Assembly (NCBI RefSeq): GCF_903652925.1
Contig: NZ_CAHLAR010000015.1
Location: 1-64,000, forward strand
Source of the DNA: Achromobacter anxifer
GTDB lineage: Bacteria > Pseudomonadota > Gammaproteobacteria > Burkholderiales > Burkholderiaceae_B
Length of the DNA stretch: 64,000 bases
Reading direction: 5' to 3'
Shown: one piece after another, positions 17,180 through 26,400 of the stretch
Position numbering within the stretch: the first letter of the stretch is position 1
How the letters are laid out: the number at the start of each line of letters is the position of its first letter
Program-made: the position numbers and the translations under genes
Notes under the pieces: generated by a model
What the model saw: the letters and a program-made list of their open reading frames with translations, nothing else
What the model was told of the DNA's origin: nothing
Databases searched by the model: none

Positions 17180-17202
17180 GAACTGGTGGAAACCACCAGT
17201 TC
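17180..17202 (+). promoter_or_regulatory. Perfect palindrome in sspB leader
   Basis: GAACTGGTGG and CCACCAGTTC form a perfect 10-bp inverted repeat around AAA. It lies between the predicted promoter and the sspB start codon (20 bases away), so it could be a repressor operator or an RNA hairpin close to the ribosome site. It is not a terminator, since no T run follows. Confidence 0.7.
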
Positions 17203-17222
17203 AAGGTAGACTTGTAAGAACC

Positions 17223-18143
17223 ATGACAAATTCCACGTCTCTTCCCCCGCGCGGGACATCCGTTCATTTCTCAGGCCACGAAACGTTTCCTTTGCGGCAA
17301 ATGTGGCTGAAAAAACTATTCGAGCAGGCCGACGGGGGTCGAATTAAGAAATCTGCATTAACAGACGCTAAGGCGATCGCAGAATTCGGGGTTGGAAAAA
17401 ACATGGTGGCATCGATCCGCCATTGGGCCTTGGCTTGCGGCGTTATGGTCGAGGACGGGGACAGCTTTCGGATTCGAAATATAGCAAAGGAAATATTGAT
17501 GGATGGGGGACTAGACCCCTATGCAGAAAGCCCGTCGACATCGTGGCTCGCTCACTGGCAATTGGCCGGTTATGGAGCTCGGTCCACAACTTGGTATTGG
17601 CTGTTTAACCGCGTAACAGCACCGACTTTCACCCGCATCGAGCTTGAAGAGCCGTTAGCTCTCTATGCGCGCCAACGCGACCCGAAGCATAGGCTGTCAA
17701 GCTCCACTATCTCACGCGATTTGGAGACTTGTCTTCGAAGCTACGCGCCGCGCGTCGCCGGAGGGTCCCCTGAAGATTTCGCCGAGCCCCTCTTAGGCGA
17801 GTTGGGGCTGCTGCAAGAGGTTCACAAGGGGCAATACGCTTTCCGTCGTGGCCCCAAAACCTCTTTGCACGACGGAGTTTTTGCCTATGCGCTTGTTGAC
17901 TATTGGAATCGCACCGCAGCAGGGCAAAGCTCATTAGCCTTCGAAACGATTGCCTATGGAGAAGGGGCGCCTGGGCGCGTTTTTAAACTTGACGAGGAAT
18001 CGATCGCTCAACGTTTGATTTCTCTCTCGGACTTTACAAAACGAAAGCTCGAATGGACGGACTCAGCTGGCCTACGCCAAGTCCATCGCAAGGAACTTTC
18101 GAAGAACGATATTAAAGATTTGATTAGGCGGGCCTATGACTAA
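17223..18143 (+). CDS. sspB: SspB-like DUF4007 protein (DNA phosphorothioation)
   Basis: A 306-aa DUF4007 protein. The family opening SVHFSGHETFPLRQMWLKK (residues about 13-31) and the AIAEFGVGKNMVASIRHWA block (about 51-69, winged-helix-like) are clear. In the Ssp system a DUF4007 protein, SspB, is reported as the DNA-nicking component that allows sulfur to replace a phosphate oxygen on one strand. It overlaps the following ATPase gene by 8 bases (ATGACTAA), forming a three-gene operon with sspC and sspD. Codon use is unlike the flanking chromosome. The family is clear; the assignment to Ssp rests on the gene trio. Confidence 0.83.
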   Translation: MTNSTSLPPRGTSVHFSGHETFPLRQMWLKKLFEQADGGRIKKSALTDAKAIAEFGVGKNMVASIRHWALACGVMVEDGDSFRIRNIAKEILMDGGLDPYAESPSTSWLAHWQLAGYGARSTTWYWLFNRVTAPTFTRIELEEPLALYARQRDPKHRLSSSTISRDLETCLRSYAPRVAGGSPEDFAEPLLGELGLLQEVHKGQYAFRRGPKTSLHDGVFAYALVDYWNRTAAGQSSLAFETIAYGEGAPGRVFKLDEESIAQRLISLSDFTKRKLEWTDSAGLRQVHRKELSKNDIKDLIRRAYD

Positions 18144-21100
18144 CGAAAAACAACAGGCTCTTTCAGACATCGTCCAGATTTCCCGTCAATATCAGCGATC
18201 GATTCGCGTCGATGCTGACATCGGCCGCGCGGACGCATTCTCCGGATATATCTGCCATGCAACCGCAGCAGCGGTACTGGATGGCATGTCCAAGCAAATC
18301 ACCAATACCAATCAGCGCTGCTTCACTTGGACGGGACCTTTTGGAGGCGGCAAAAGCTCTCTAGCAGTCACGCTGGCAAGCGCCCTACACCCCGACAAGA
18401 GCCTCCGCGACAAAGCCCGTCGGGCGCTTCAACTCGGTTCGCACCCCTCTTTCGATCAAGCGTTCCCCGTCCGGAAAGGGTGGTTAATCGTTCCGGCCGT
18501 TGGTCGCCGTGGAAGCATCATCACGGAGCTTCATGCGTCCCTTCGCCGCGCACAAGGCAAGAACGTCGATAGTCGCAGCAAGCCTAACGCTCAAACGCTG
18601 ATCACTGATCTCCTTGAGGAAGCCAAGAGCCGTCCGCATGATGGCACTCTGGTAATTATTGACGAGATGGGTAAGTTCTTGGAAGCATCTGCTCTGGGCT
18701 CCGGAGACGATGTGTACTTCTTCCAAGAACTCGCTGAAGCAGCCGCGCGATCCGAAGGAAGACTCGTAGTGATTGGGGTACTCCACCAATCCTTTGCCCA
18801 ATATGCGACTCGCTTGGGGATCGATACCCGTGACGACTGGGCCAAAGTTCAAGGTCGATACGTCGACTTGCCATTCGTAGCCGCAAGCGACGAAGTTGTC
18901 GAGCTAATCGGTCGTGCAATCGAATCAGAAAATCGCCCGCCTTGGATGCGAGAAGCATCAGAGAAAATAGCCGAAGCCATTCGCTCACGTCGCCCTGCCG
19001 TCGGGAAAAACTTTGCTGCCAGCCTAGAACTCTGCTGGCCGCTGCACCCTGCCATGGCCGCCCTGTTAGGTCCGATCTCCAAGCGACAGTTCGGTCAGAA
19101 CGAGCGCAGTACCTTTGGTTTCCTCTCGTCGGTAGAGCCGCATGGCTTCCGATCCTATCTGAACTCGACGCTCAAAAGTGAAGCAACCTGGTATCGCCCG
19201 AGCGATTACTGGGACTACCTCCGCTCCAACCTGGAGCCGGCGATTCTTGCCTCGCCCGATGGGCACCGATGGTCGCAAGCCGTCGAGGCAGTAGAACGTG
19301 CCGAAGCAAAAACTGGCGACGCCTTGCTTGTTGCGATGCTCAAGAGCATCGCGGTAATAGATCTATTCCGTAATGGGTCCGGTTTAGCGGCCGAGGAAGC
19401 TGTAATCCAGTCGCTCTTCTACCCCCGACCGCTTTCCGAGATCCAAGCGGCGCTGAAAAAGCTCAGTACGCTCAAGGTGGCGCTCTTCAAGAGCTATACT
19501 GGCGCCTGGTCGGTGTTCGAAGGCAGCGACTTCGACATTGATGCCGCCATAGCCCAAGCACTGGCGGCATCGCCTGGCATAGATTACTCACGACTGTCCC
19601 AACTCATGGGGCTTCATCCCGTCGTGGCCAAACGTCATTATCACGAAACGGGCTCGATGCGCTGGATGGAGCTATCACTGTGCAGCATCGAACACGCCGA
19701 GAAGATAGCCGCAAGCTTTCAGCCAAAGAAAGGTGAGTTTGGAACCTTCATCCTGGCACTTCCTGACAAGGGCATGAGCCTTAGGGCTGCCAGCCTTCGA
19801 GCGGCGGCATGCTCGACGGTCCGACCGTGGCCGGTGATTGTAGGCATCCCCACCAATAATGTTCGCATTGCTGATCTTTCAGCGGAGCTAGTGGCTCTCG
19901 AGCAGGTTAAGGATCGCGACGAGCTTTCTGGAGATCCTGTCGCTCGCCGAGAGGTCCACGCACGTCTCGCCGCAACTCGGGCTGATCTAGAGGATCAACT
20001 ACAGGCTGCGGTGTCTCGTGCAAAGTGGCATAAAGGTGAGCATCAGATTGTTGAACCTGGAGAAAAGCTCTCTCCAGAAGCCTCCATGCTGGCCGATGAA
20101 TTGTTCTGCCGTTCTGCCCCGGTTTGGAGCGAGCTGGTCAACCGCGACAGCATTTCCAGCAACAGCGTGAAGGCTCGGCGGGATCTGCTACACGCGATGA
20201 TTAGCGCGGAGGGTCAGGAAGCATTGGGGTTTGAAGGTTTTCCTGCTGAGCGTGGCCTCTACGAGACGTTACTCCGGCACACAGAGCTACATCGCCTAGA
20301 CAGTTCTGGCGCGTGGAGATGTCTGCCGCCCGGCGATGGATTTGCCACAAAGTTCGAACCACTATGGGACGCCACACGCGCTCTTTTCTCTAACGCTGAT
20401 ATGCGTGTCGGCGCTCACGAGATCTATACGTTGTGGAGTGGGCCTCCATTCGGCATGAAGCGGGGCATCCAGCCCGTAATACTCACAGCATTTCTGCTGG
20501 CACACAAAGCCAACATCGCCGTCTACAAAGACGGAATGTTTGTACCGAGGCTTACCGACTTCGAAATCGACGAATGCCTGCAAGATCCTGACCGTTTTTC
20601 GCTGCGCTGGGTGGCCATCGACGAAGACAAGAACCGAATCCTCAATGGCATCTCGACCCTTTTGGCTGAGATTGGTGAAACAGCTGGCGCCGCCGACCCG
20701 CTTGAAGCTGCTCGGGGCCTTGTTGCTATGGTCTTCAATCTGCCTGAATGGGCTCGACGGACCTCCAGGTTGGGGCAAACCGCTAAAGACCTGCGCGACA
20801 TGCTCTTGAAGGCTAGCGATCCCCACAAGGTCTTGTTCGTTGATCTTGCATCATTATTGGGTGCTACTGATGGCGACACCTACGTAGCCGCCCTACGCGC
20901 GCCCTTGCAAGAGCTCTCACATGCGTACGGCAAGATGTTGGCAGAAGTCGCGACAAAGATGTTCGATGCTCTCGACGCCAGCCGAGATGACCTGAAAGCA
21001 CTGAGAGAACGAGCACAATCTGTTGCGGGCATCTCAGGCGATCTGCAATTGGACGGATTTGCGACCCGCCTGGCCAACTTCGACGGATCGAGAGCTTCGT

Positions 21101-21471
21101 TGGAAGGAATCCTTAGCCTCGCAGCCGAACGGCCCCCTCGTGACTGGGTAGATCGGCACATTGACGCAGCAATTCTGGAACTGACTAAGCTTGCTCGCCG
21201 CTTCCGAGAAGCAGAGGCATTCGTGGCTGTCCAGGGACGCAAGGCACACAGCGAAGCCATTGCTGTCGTCATCGGAACTGGCGCTAGCACTCGGGCGGTG
21301 TCTCGTTCATTCGCGATCTCGGACCGGTATCGTGAAACCGTGGAGAGAAAGGCCGGCGAGATTACTTCAATGCTCGAAGGCGAAGGCCTAGAAGCCGACG
21401 TTTTGCTAGCCATTCTTGCAAAAGTCGGTATGAAACTGGCTTCGGTGAATAGCGGGGACGCCAATGGCTGA
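18136..21471 (+). CDS. sspC: SspC-like large P-loop ATPase (DNA phosphorothioation)
   Basis: A 1111-aa protein. Walker A is GPFGGGKS at residues 67-74 and Walker B LVIIDEMGK at 172-180, followed by a long helical body with no other motif I recognise (coiled-coil-like near 600-640 and in the C-terminal third). In Ssp systems the middle gene, SspC, is an ATPase working with the nickase SspB and the sulfur-activating SspD. It overlaps sspB and sspD by 8 bases each, so the three proteins are made in step. Its length is large for a single-domain ATPase and suggests a scaffold role; that is inference. Confidence 0.8.
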   Translation: MTNEKQQALSDIVQISRQYQRSIRVDADIGRADAFSGYICHATAAAVLDGMSKQITNTNQRCFTWTGPFGGGKSSLAVTLASALHPDKSLRDKARRALQLGSHPSFDQAFPVRKGWLIVPAVGRRGSIITELHASLRRAQGKNVDSRSKPNAQTLITDLLEEAKSRPHDGTLVIIDEMGKFLEASALGSGDDVYFFQELAEAAARSEGRLVVIGVLHQSFAQYATRLGIDTRDDWAKVQGRYVDLPFVAASDEVVELIGRAIESENRPPWMREASEKIAEAIRSRRPAVGKNFAASLELCWPLHPAMAALLGPISKRQFGQNERSTFGFLSSVEPHGFRSYLNSTLKSEATWYRPSDYWDYLRSNLEPAILASPDGHRWSQAVEAVERAEAKTGDALLVAMLKSIAVIDLFRNGSGLAAEEAVIQSLFYPRPLSEIQAALKKLSTLKVALFKSYTGAWSVFEGSDFDIDAAIAQALAASPGIDYSRLSQLMGLHPVVAKRHYHETGSMRWMELSLCSIEHAEKIAASFQPKKGEFGTFILALPDKGMSLRAASLRAAACSTVRPWPVIVGIPTNNVRIADLSAELVALEQVKDRDELSGDPVARREVHARLAATRADLEDQLQAAVSRAKWHKGEHQIVEPGEKLSPEASMLADELFCRSAPVWSELVNRDSISSNSVKARRDLLHAMISAEGQEALGFEGFPAERGLYETLLRHTELHRLDSSGAWRCLPPGDGFATKFEPLWDATRALFSNADMRVGAHEIYTLWSGPPFGMKRGIQPVILTAFLLAHKANIAVYKDGMFVPRLTDFEIDECLQDPDRFSLRWVAIDEDKNRILNGISTLLAEIGETAGAADPLEAARGLVAMVFNLPEWARRTSRLGQTAKDLRDMLLKASDPHKVLFVDLASLLGATDGDTYVAALRAPLQELSHAYGKMLAEVATKMFDALDASRDDLKALRERAQSVAGISGDLQLDGFATRLANFDGSRASLEGILSLAAERPPRDWVDRHIDAAILELTKLARRFREAEAFVAVQGRKAHSEAIAVVIGTGASTRAVSRSFAISDRYRETVERKAGEITSMLEGEGLEADVLLAILAKVGMKLASVNSGDANG

Positions 21472-22306
21472 AAAACACGTTTTAGGAATTTCTGGTGGAA
21501 AGGATAGCGCAGCACTGGCGATCTATATGCGCGAGCACCACCCGGAACTCGACATCGACTACTTCTTCACCGATACCGGCGAAGAGCTACCAGAAGTCTA
21601 CGAGTTTCTTGGAAAACTTGAAGGCCGACTTGGCAAGCCGATCCTTCGCCTGAATCCAGGCCGAGACTTTCGTTTCTGGCTACGCCAATACAACCATTTC
21701 CTTCCAAATCCAAACACTCGGTGGTGCACCCGGAAACTAAAGCTCGCTCCATTTGAGAACTGGGTAAGGCCGATGCTAGCTGCTGGTGACACTGTAACGT
21801 CCTATGTGGCCATCCGTGCCGATGAGGACTACCGGGAGGGATACTCAGCGAAAGCTGACAACCTATTCGTAAAGCTTCCCTTCCGCGAGGCCGGCATCGA
21901 CAAGGCCGGAGTCATCGACATCTTGGAGAATTCCGGCGTCGGCTACCCCAAGTATTACGAATGGAGATCGCGCAGCGGATGCACCTTCTGCTTCTTCCAG
22001 CAGAAGATCGAATGGGTACGCCTGCGAGAGCGGCATCCCGAAACATATGAGGCCGCCAAGGCCCTTGAAAAGGACGCCTTGGAGCACGGATCTCCCTTCA
22101 CCTGGTCCAAGGGCGAATCGCTCTCCGACATGGAACAGCCAGAACGCGTCGCGGAAATTCAAGCCGAATACGGCATCCGCCGCGCGCGCATGCTCAAAGC
22201 CATTCCCATCAATCCGCTGCGACCTGTGAAGGCCAGCCCGGACGATATCGACGACATCTACGGAGTCGACGAGGGCAACGGCTCCTGCGCCGTTTGCCAC
22301 AAATGA
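21464..22306 (+). CDS. sspD: SspD/DndC-like PAPS-reductase-family sulfurtransferase
   Basis: A 280-aa ATP pyrophosphatase of the PAPS reductase/DndC family. The PP-loop SGGKDS is at residues 10-15. Cys88 lies in the WCTRKLK motif, and two CxxC pairs (Cys173/176 in GCTFCFF, Cys275/278 at the very C-terminus) could carry sulfur or an Fe-S cluster. In phosphorothioation systems this enzyme activates the DNA backbone or passes sulfur from a cysteine desulfurase. No desulfurase gene (sspA/dndA) is in the island, so a chromosomal IscS-type enzyme would have to supply sulfur. It ends the plus-strand operon and converges on the minus-strand genes. Confidence 0.85.
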   Translation: MAEKHVLGISGGKDSAALAIYMREHHPELDIDYFFTDTGEELPEVYEFLGKLEGRLGKPILRLNPGRDFRFWLRQYNHFLPNPNTRWCTRKLKLAPFENWVRPMLAAGDTVTSYVAIRADEDYREGYSAKADNLFVKLPFREAGIDKAGVIDILENSGVGYPKYYEWRSRSGCTFCFFQQKIEWVRLRERHPETYEAAKALEKDALEHGSPFTWSKGESLSDMEQPERVAEIQAEYGIRRARMLKAIPINPLRPVKASPDDIDDIYGVDEGNGSCAVCHK

Positions 22307-22400
22307 CGAACCGGCGACGGCATCGAGCCCTGAGCGCAGACGGCCATCCCTGGATTCAAGTGTTCACTCCACGCGTTGTAGTAAGGCATCGGCATTCTCC

Positions 22401-22793
22401 TCAGTCGATCGACAACAGGTGATCAAGAGCTTCGTCCAGCGTCGGAAAAACGCGCTCTGAGCACTGGCGAACCATCTCGAAGTAGCGGCTCACAGACGGA
22501 TCTTCCACCTGGTCGACCACAAAAATCCGCTTGCCCAAGGCCTTCGCGAATCCGACTTCTAATGCCAGGGAATAGCCCCCTGGATTGGAGGCCTCCATGT
22601 TAGCCAACACGATGTCGGACTCACGCACAGCTTCCAGGTCCCATCGCGTGTACTCGACGGGGTCTTGAATGTTGTGCGCGCTCGGGTCGAGCAGCTCAAA
22701 CGAATTAGTCAAACGAGCAGCCACCAGAACTTGCCAGTGCGATCGAAAGCCGCCGGCAAGGTAGATTTTTCTAAGCGGTTGCTTTGCCAGCAT
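22401..22793 (-). CDS. Nucleoside 2-deoxyribosyltransferase-like protein
   Basis: A 130-aa protein with the deoxyribosyltransferase / CMP-hydrolase-type fold: KIYLAGGFRSHWQ at residues 9-21 (nucleotide loop), ESDIVLANME (Asp60) and GGYSLALEVGFAKALGKRIFVVD (72-94), with Glu79 in the place of the catalytic glutamate. Family members cleave N-glycosidic bonds of nucleotides or deoxynucleosides. Its start overlaps the upstream membrane-protein gene by 23 bases and has AAGGA at good distance, so it ends the five-gene sspF-G-H-membrane-this operon. A nucleotide-degrading or signal-degrading role in defence is inferred, not shown. Confidence 0.75.
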   Translation of the reverse strand: MLAKQPLRKIYLAGGFRSHWQVLVAARLTNSFELLDPSAHNIQDPVEYTRWDLEAVRESDIVLANMEASNPGGYSLALEVGFAKALGKRIFVVDQVEDPSVSRYFEMVRQCSERVFPTLDEALDHLLSID

Positions 22794-23472
22794 TGACGTC
22801 CTTCTTGACTTTCAGTTCGGCTGCGGCGATTGCAAACGGGGTGACTTTTGCTCTCGAAAAAAATACCTCTCCACGCTTGAGCAGAGCCCAGGCCAGGCCA
22901 AGCATGAGGGCTACCTGAACGCCCCAAGGCGGCGGGTAGTCGTAAGCAAACAGCAGATTGGGCCAGAACACTGAGCAAACAGCGAAGTCGAGCGCGATGA
23001 TCGTCAAAGCCATGCCAACGCCATTGCACAGAAGAGCAATGAACATGAACCGCCGCCCCATTGAACCTGCCTCTGAAGAAACCGAAAGCGCGACGCTGCA
23101 AAGGTCGTTGTAGTCCCACTCCTTCTCGCCGCCTCCAGCCTGCTGAGCTTTTACCAATTCCGCGAACCACTCGTAGGACTGCCGCTTCTTCGCTTCGGCT
23201 TCGTCGAATGCCTTGACCAGTCCGAGTTTGGTGAGCGGCATCTTCAAGACCTGCTCGTAAAGGGCAAGCAGCGCATGCCCGAGCGCGAACAGGATGCCTG
23301 CGAAGGTCAAAGCCGCCGAGGTCGTGTCGCCCAGCTTGAAGATCGATTGGAGCTGGACCGGACCAACGTGTACAAGCGCCAAGCCGAAGGCCAATACTGC
23401 GCCGGGCACCCACGCCCCGATCAGATCGTTGAAGAACTTGGAGATCGTGTCAATTACTGCCTCGACCTTCAT
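22771..23472 (-). CDS. Four-helix membrane protein coupled to sspH
   Basis: A 233-aa protein beginning MKVEAVIDTISKFFNDL at 23472, with AGGGAGG eight bases upstream; the frame extends further upstream through the sspH end, but that stretch is only overlap. Four hydrophobic segments: WVPGAVLAFGLALVHVG (about 20-36), ALTFAGILFALGHALLALYE (about 53-72), FMFIALLCNGVGMALTIIALDFAVCSVF (about 144-171) and WGVQVALMLGLAWAL (about 184-198). A soluble charged loop of about 70 residues lies between helices 2 and 3. No family recognised. It overlaps sspH by 23 bases and the deoxyribosyltransferase gene by 23 bases. The layout suggests a membrane effector or anchor for the enzyme encoded next; this is inference. 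Confidence 0.75.
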   Translation of the reverse strand: MKVEAVIDTISKFFNDLIGAWVPGAVLAFGLALVHVGPVQLQSIFKLGDTTSAALTFAGILFALGHALLALYEQVLKMPLTKLGLVKAFDEAEAKKRQSYEWFAELVKAQQAGGGEKEWDYNDLCSVALSVSSEAGSMGRRFMFIALLCNGVGMALTIIALDFAVCSVFWPNLLFAYDYPPPWGVQVALMLGLAWALLKRGEVFFSRAKVTPFAIAAAELKVKKDVNAGKATA

Positions 23473-26400
23473 TCGGCGCCTCCCTTGCCCCGTTGTCAAC
23501 CGCGATGGCTGCCACAGCGGCCTCGATCTCCTGATCTGACAGGAACGGAGCTTGCGCGAAGACAAGACCTTGCTCGCCATTGAGTTTCGCGGCCAGATGC
23601 CCTCTGCCCAGCAGCAGCTCGGCACCCGGTCGATCCAGCGCGATCTTGGATGTCGCTTCGCTGGAAACTTTCAAGATCAGCCGATTTCCTAGGTTCTCGC
23701 GAAGCTGCATCGGCATCACGTCCTTGTCAGGGCGCTGAGCCGCGAAGATCAGATGGATGCCGGCCGCGCGGGCCTTCACGCCCAAGCGCTGCACTGCCGC
23801 TCCAACCGCGCTCTTATAGGCGTCATCTAGCATCCAATCCGCGAACTCGTCATGAACCAGGAAGACCATCGGCAACCGCTCTTCGGCTGACACCTTGGAG
23901 TTGAAAGTCGGCAAGTCACGAGCTCTTGCTTTCGCGAACGCACGGTAGCGACCCTCCATCTCCTGGACCAATGCCTCCAGTACCTCGCCAGCCTTTTCCT
24001 TAGTCGTGACAATCTCGTCACGCATGTGCGGTAAGTCCGCCAATGGGGCATAGTCGACGCCCATCTTGGGATCGATCAGGATGAGCTGCGCCAGATCTTT
24101 GGAGTTTGTAGCAGCGATGTCCAACAGCAAGGCCTGTATCAGCACTGACTTGCCACTACCCGTCGCACCAGCCACCAGAGAATGGGGCTCGTGGGATGAA
24201 AGCCCCCCGAACTCGGCGCCGAGGTTCAAATACAACAGCGCCCCATTGATCTCCTGAACACCCAAAAGAAAGGACGTGTTGACGCCTGCAACGTTGCGGT
24301 TGAGCTCACGACGCGCCCACAGTTCCCAGAGTGACACAGCCTGGCGTTTGGAACCGGCGACTGTCACTACAATCTCACCGGGTTTGGGTTGGACGGTCAC
24401 GAGATTGATCGCATGTGTGGTCAGGAGCTGGGTGCGCTTGTTCTCGATGTCCTCGACTCGCAGCCGATCAGAGCCAGCCAACCGCACTAGACAGCCATTG
24501 GGCGTCAGCCGCGTCCCCAATACCGCCGCTTGGAGTCCGTAGCTGTTGAGCGCAGCCTTGAGTTTCTTGGTAGTTTCCTGAGCCCACTCATCCCGCTCCG
24601 AATCGGACTGACCAACGCCAACCGCCTTGGAGGCAACCAGTGCAGCAAAAGCGGAATCGACCTTTACGATCGAGGCGGGCGCTGGACTTTGAACGGCAGG
24701 GGCAGTTTCAGCTGTGGATGAGATCGGCTCAGGAGCCAAAAGCTCTTGCGCCGAAGTAACGACATCCTCTGAAGCCTGAGAACCACCCTCTTTTGCAACA
24801 GGCTCCTCACCTGCGCTACTGGCAAGCTGCCCCATGGCCGCAAGCCATGGAACTCGTGCTGCGGGCCTCTTGAACGTATGGTCTGACCATGGCTCGTGAG
24901 CACCCAGAATTAATCTCGCATCCAGGCTACCCGAACCTTTGGCATAAGCTTCAACGAGCCTCTTGAGCTCGGCTCTGTCAAAAACCTCCTGCCAAGCTCT
25001 AACTCCATTCTCGTCCAAGAGGAGTTCTTGCTCGGAGGCCGATCCCGCACCTGCGTCAGATGTGTGAACGTAAACCTGAGAATAACCGCGTAACGAAATC
25101 TCCACGTCGCCTTCACGCAACTTCGAACGCGCACGCTCCATCAAACCAGTCATCCCCGGAGGGATATCGGCATCAATCAGCATGTCAGCCAAGCGCGCGA
25201 GCCAGACATCACGATCAAGACGTCCCGGATCGCCAAAAAGCGCCTCTCGAAACAAGCCCAGAGTCGTCAGCAATTGGTCCCTTGAGCTGCGTCGTGCCAC
25301 TGCTAGCCCATCAGCTCCAACATATTTGGACTCCACGATCGAGATGACAACCCGAACCCCTTCGTCCTTCTCCTCAACATTGAGAGCAAGGATGTCCGCA
25401 ATCCGACTCTCTGGCTGCGAAAGCCAGCTCGCGTAGTCGTCAAGTAAGAAATAGGCGGTTAAAGCAGGGCCTCCGCCAGCGAGCGCCTTGAATTCCTCTG
25501 ACAACAGATGGCGGCTGAGCACCAAGCCAATCATCTCGCCTGCTGACACACCTCGTTTGGCCGCACGCAGCACGATATCACCAGAGACCGACAGGGCGTC
25601 TCGCTTTGCTTTATCCGCGACCTCGCTGACCTCGTCTGCCGTAAGTTGGAGCTTGAGTTCGTCAAGCCGACGCCGTACCAGCACACCAAGCAAACGCAAC
25701 TCTGACGTGGAACTCACAATCATATTGCGGCCATTGGTCGAGCCGCGGCGATACCTAACGACGGTAATATTGTTGTGCTGGAGTTGGCGCTTGTCTAGAA
25801 GCTCGTCATATGTCGCGACCCATTCTGCGAGATCGTGCGCATCCTTGATCAGCGCGGTTAGATTCGGGCTTTGCAGTGAAATGCGTCTGGCAGGCAAAAA
25901 GCGCTTGTCGGGAACGGCATCGGTCTGGTTGCACACGGCCGCCACGGCGGTCACATAAGCCCAACCCGACGCCGTTTGCCAGGGGCAGGTCAAAAATGTA
26001 GTCGACTTCAGCTCATCTTCACCCGATACGCTTCGATAGGACCACCGCGAAGGCGCATGCTCCAAGCTCGGGCGATCGTTAGTCCAAGCAACCGACAACC
26101 ACTCCTCCTTGGCCGAGCGGGCAACGACATCGTGCAAGAAGGCAACGTCGAAGGCCTTAAATCCCAGAGCGCTTTCGCTGGGAGTAGCAGCGATCGGCGT
26201 AACGGAGATGCGCAACTTCGAGATAAAGTTATCGCTAGTTTCGCTGACGACCGGAAGATCAGGATCATCACCGGCTTTATTCACGAGCTCGCCGTAGACA
26301 CTACGGAGTTTAGCTTGATCAGTGTGCCGAACGGACACGCTGCATTGGAGCTTCCTATCCTCCTGAATCGAAGAAAGCTCGCGCACCGTGGCCAGTGGTA

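Noticed and set aside
20880-21515. Minus-strand frame of 211 codons inside sspC
   Set aside because: Ser/Arg/Ala-rich shadow frame; sspC has Walker motifs and coupled overlaps on the plus strand.
17223-22306. Classical Dnd (DndBCDE) system
   Set aside because: There is a DndC-like sulfurtransferase, but no DndB (DGQHR), DndD (SMC-like) or DndE; DUF4007 plus a large ATPase fits Ssp better.
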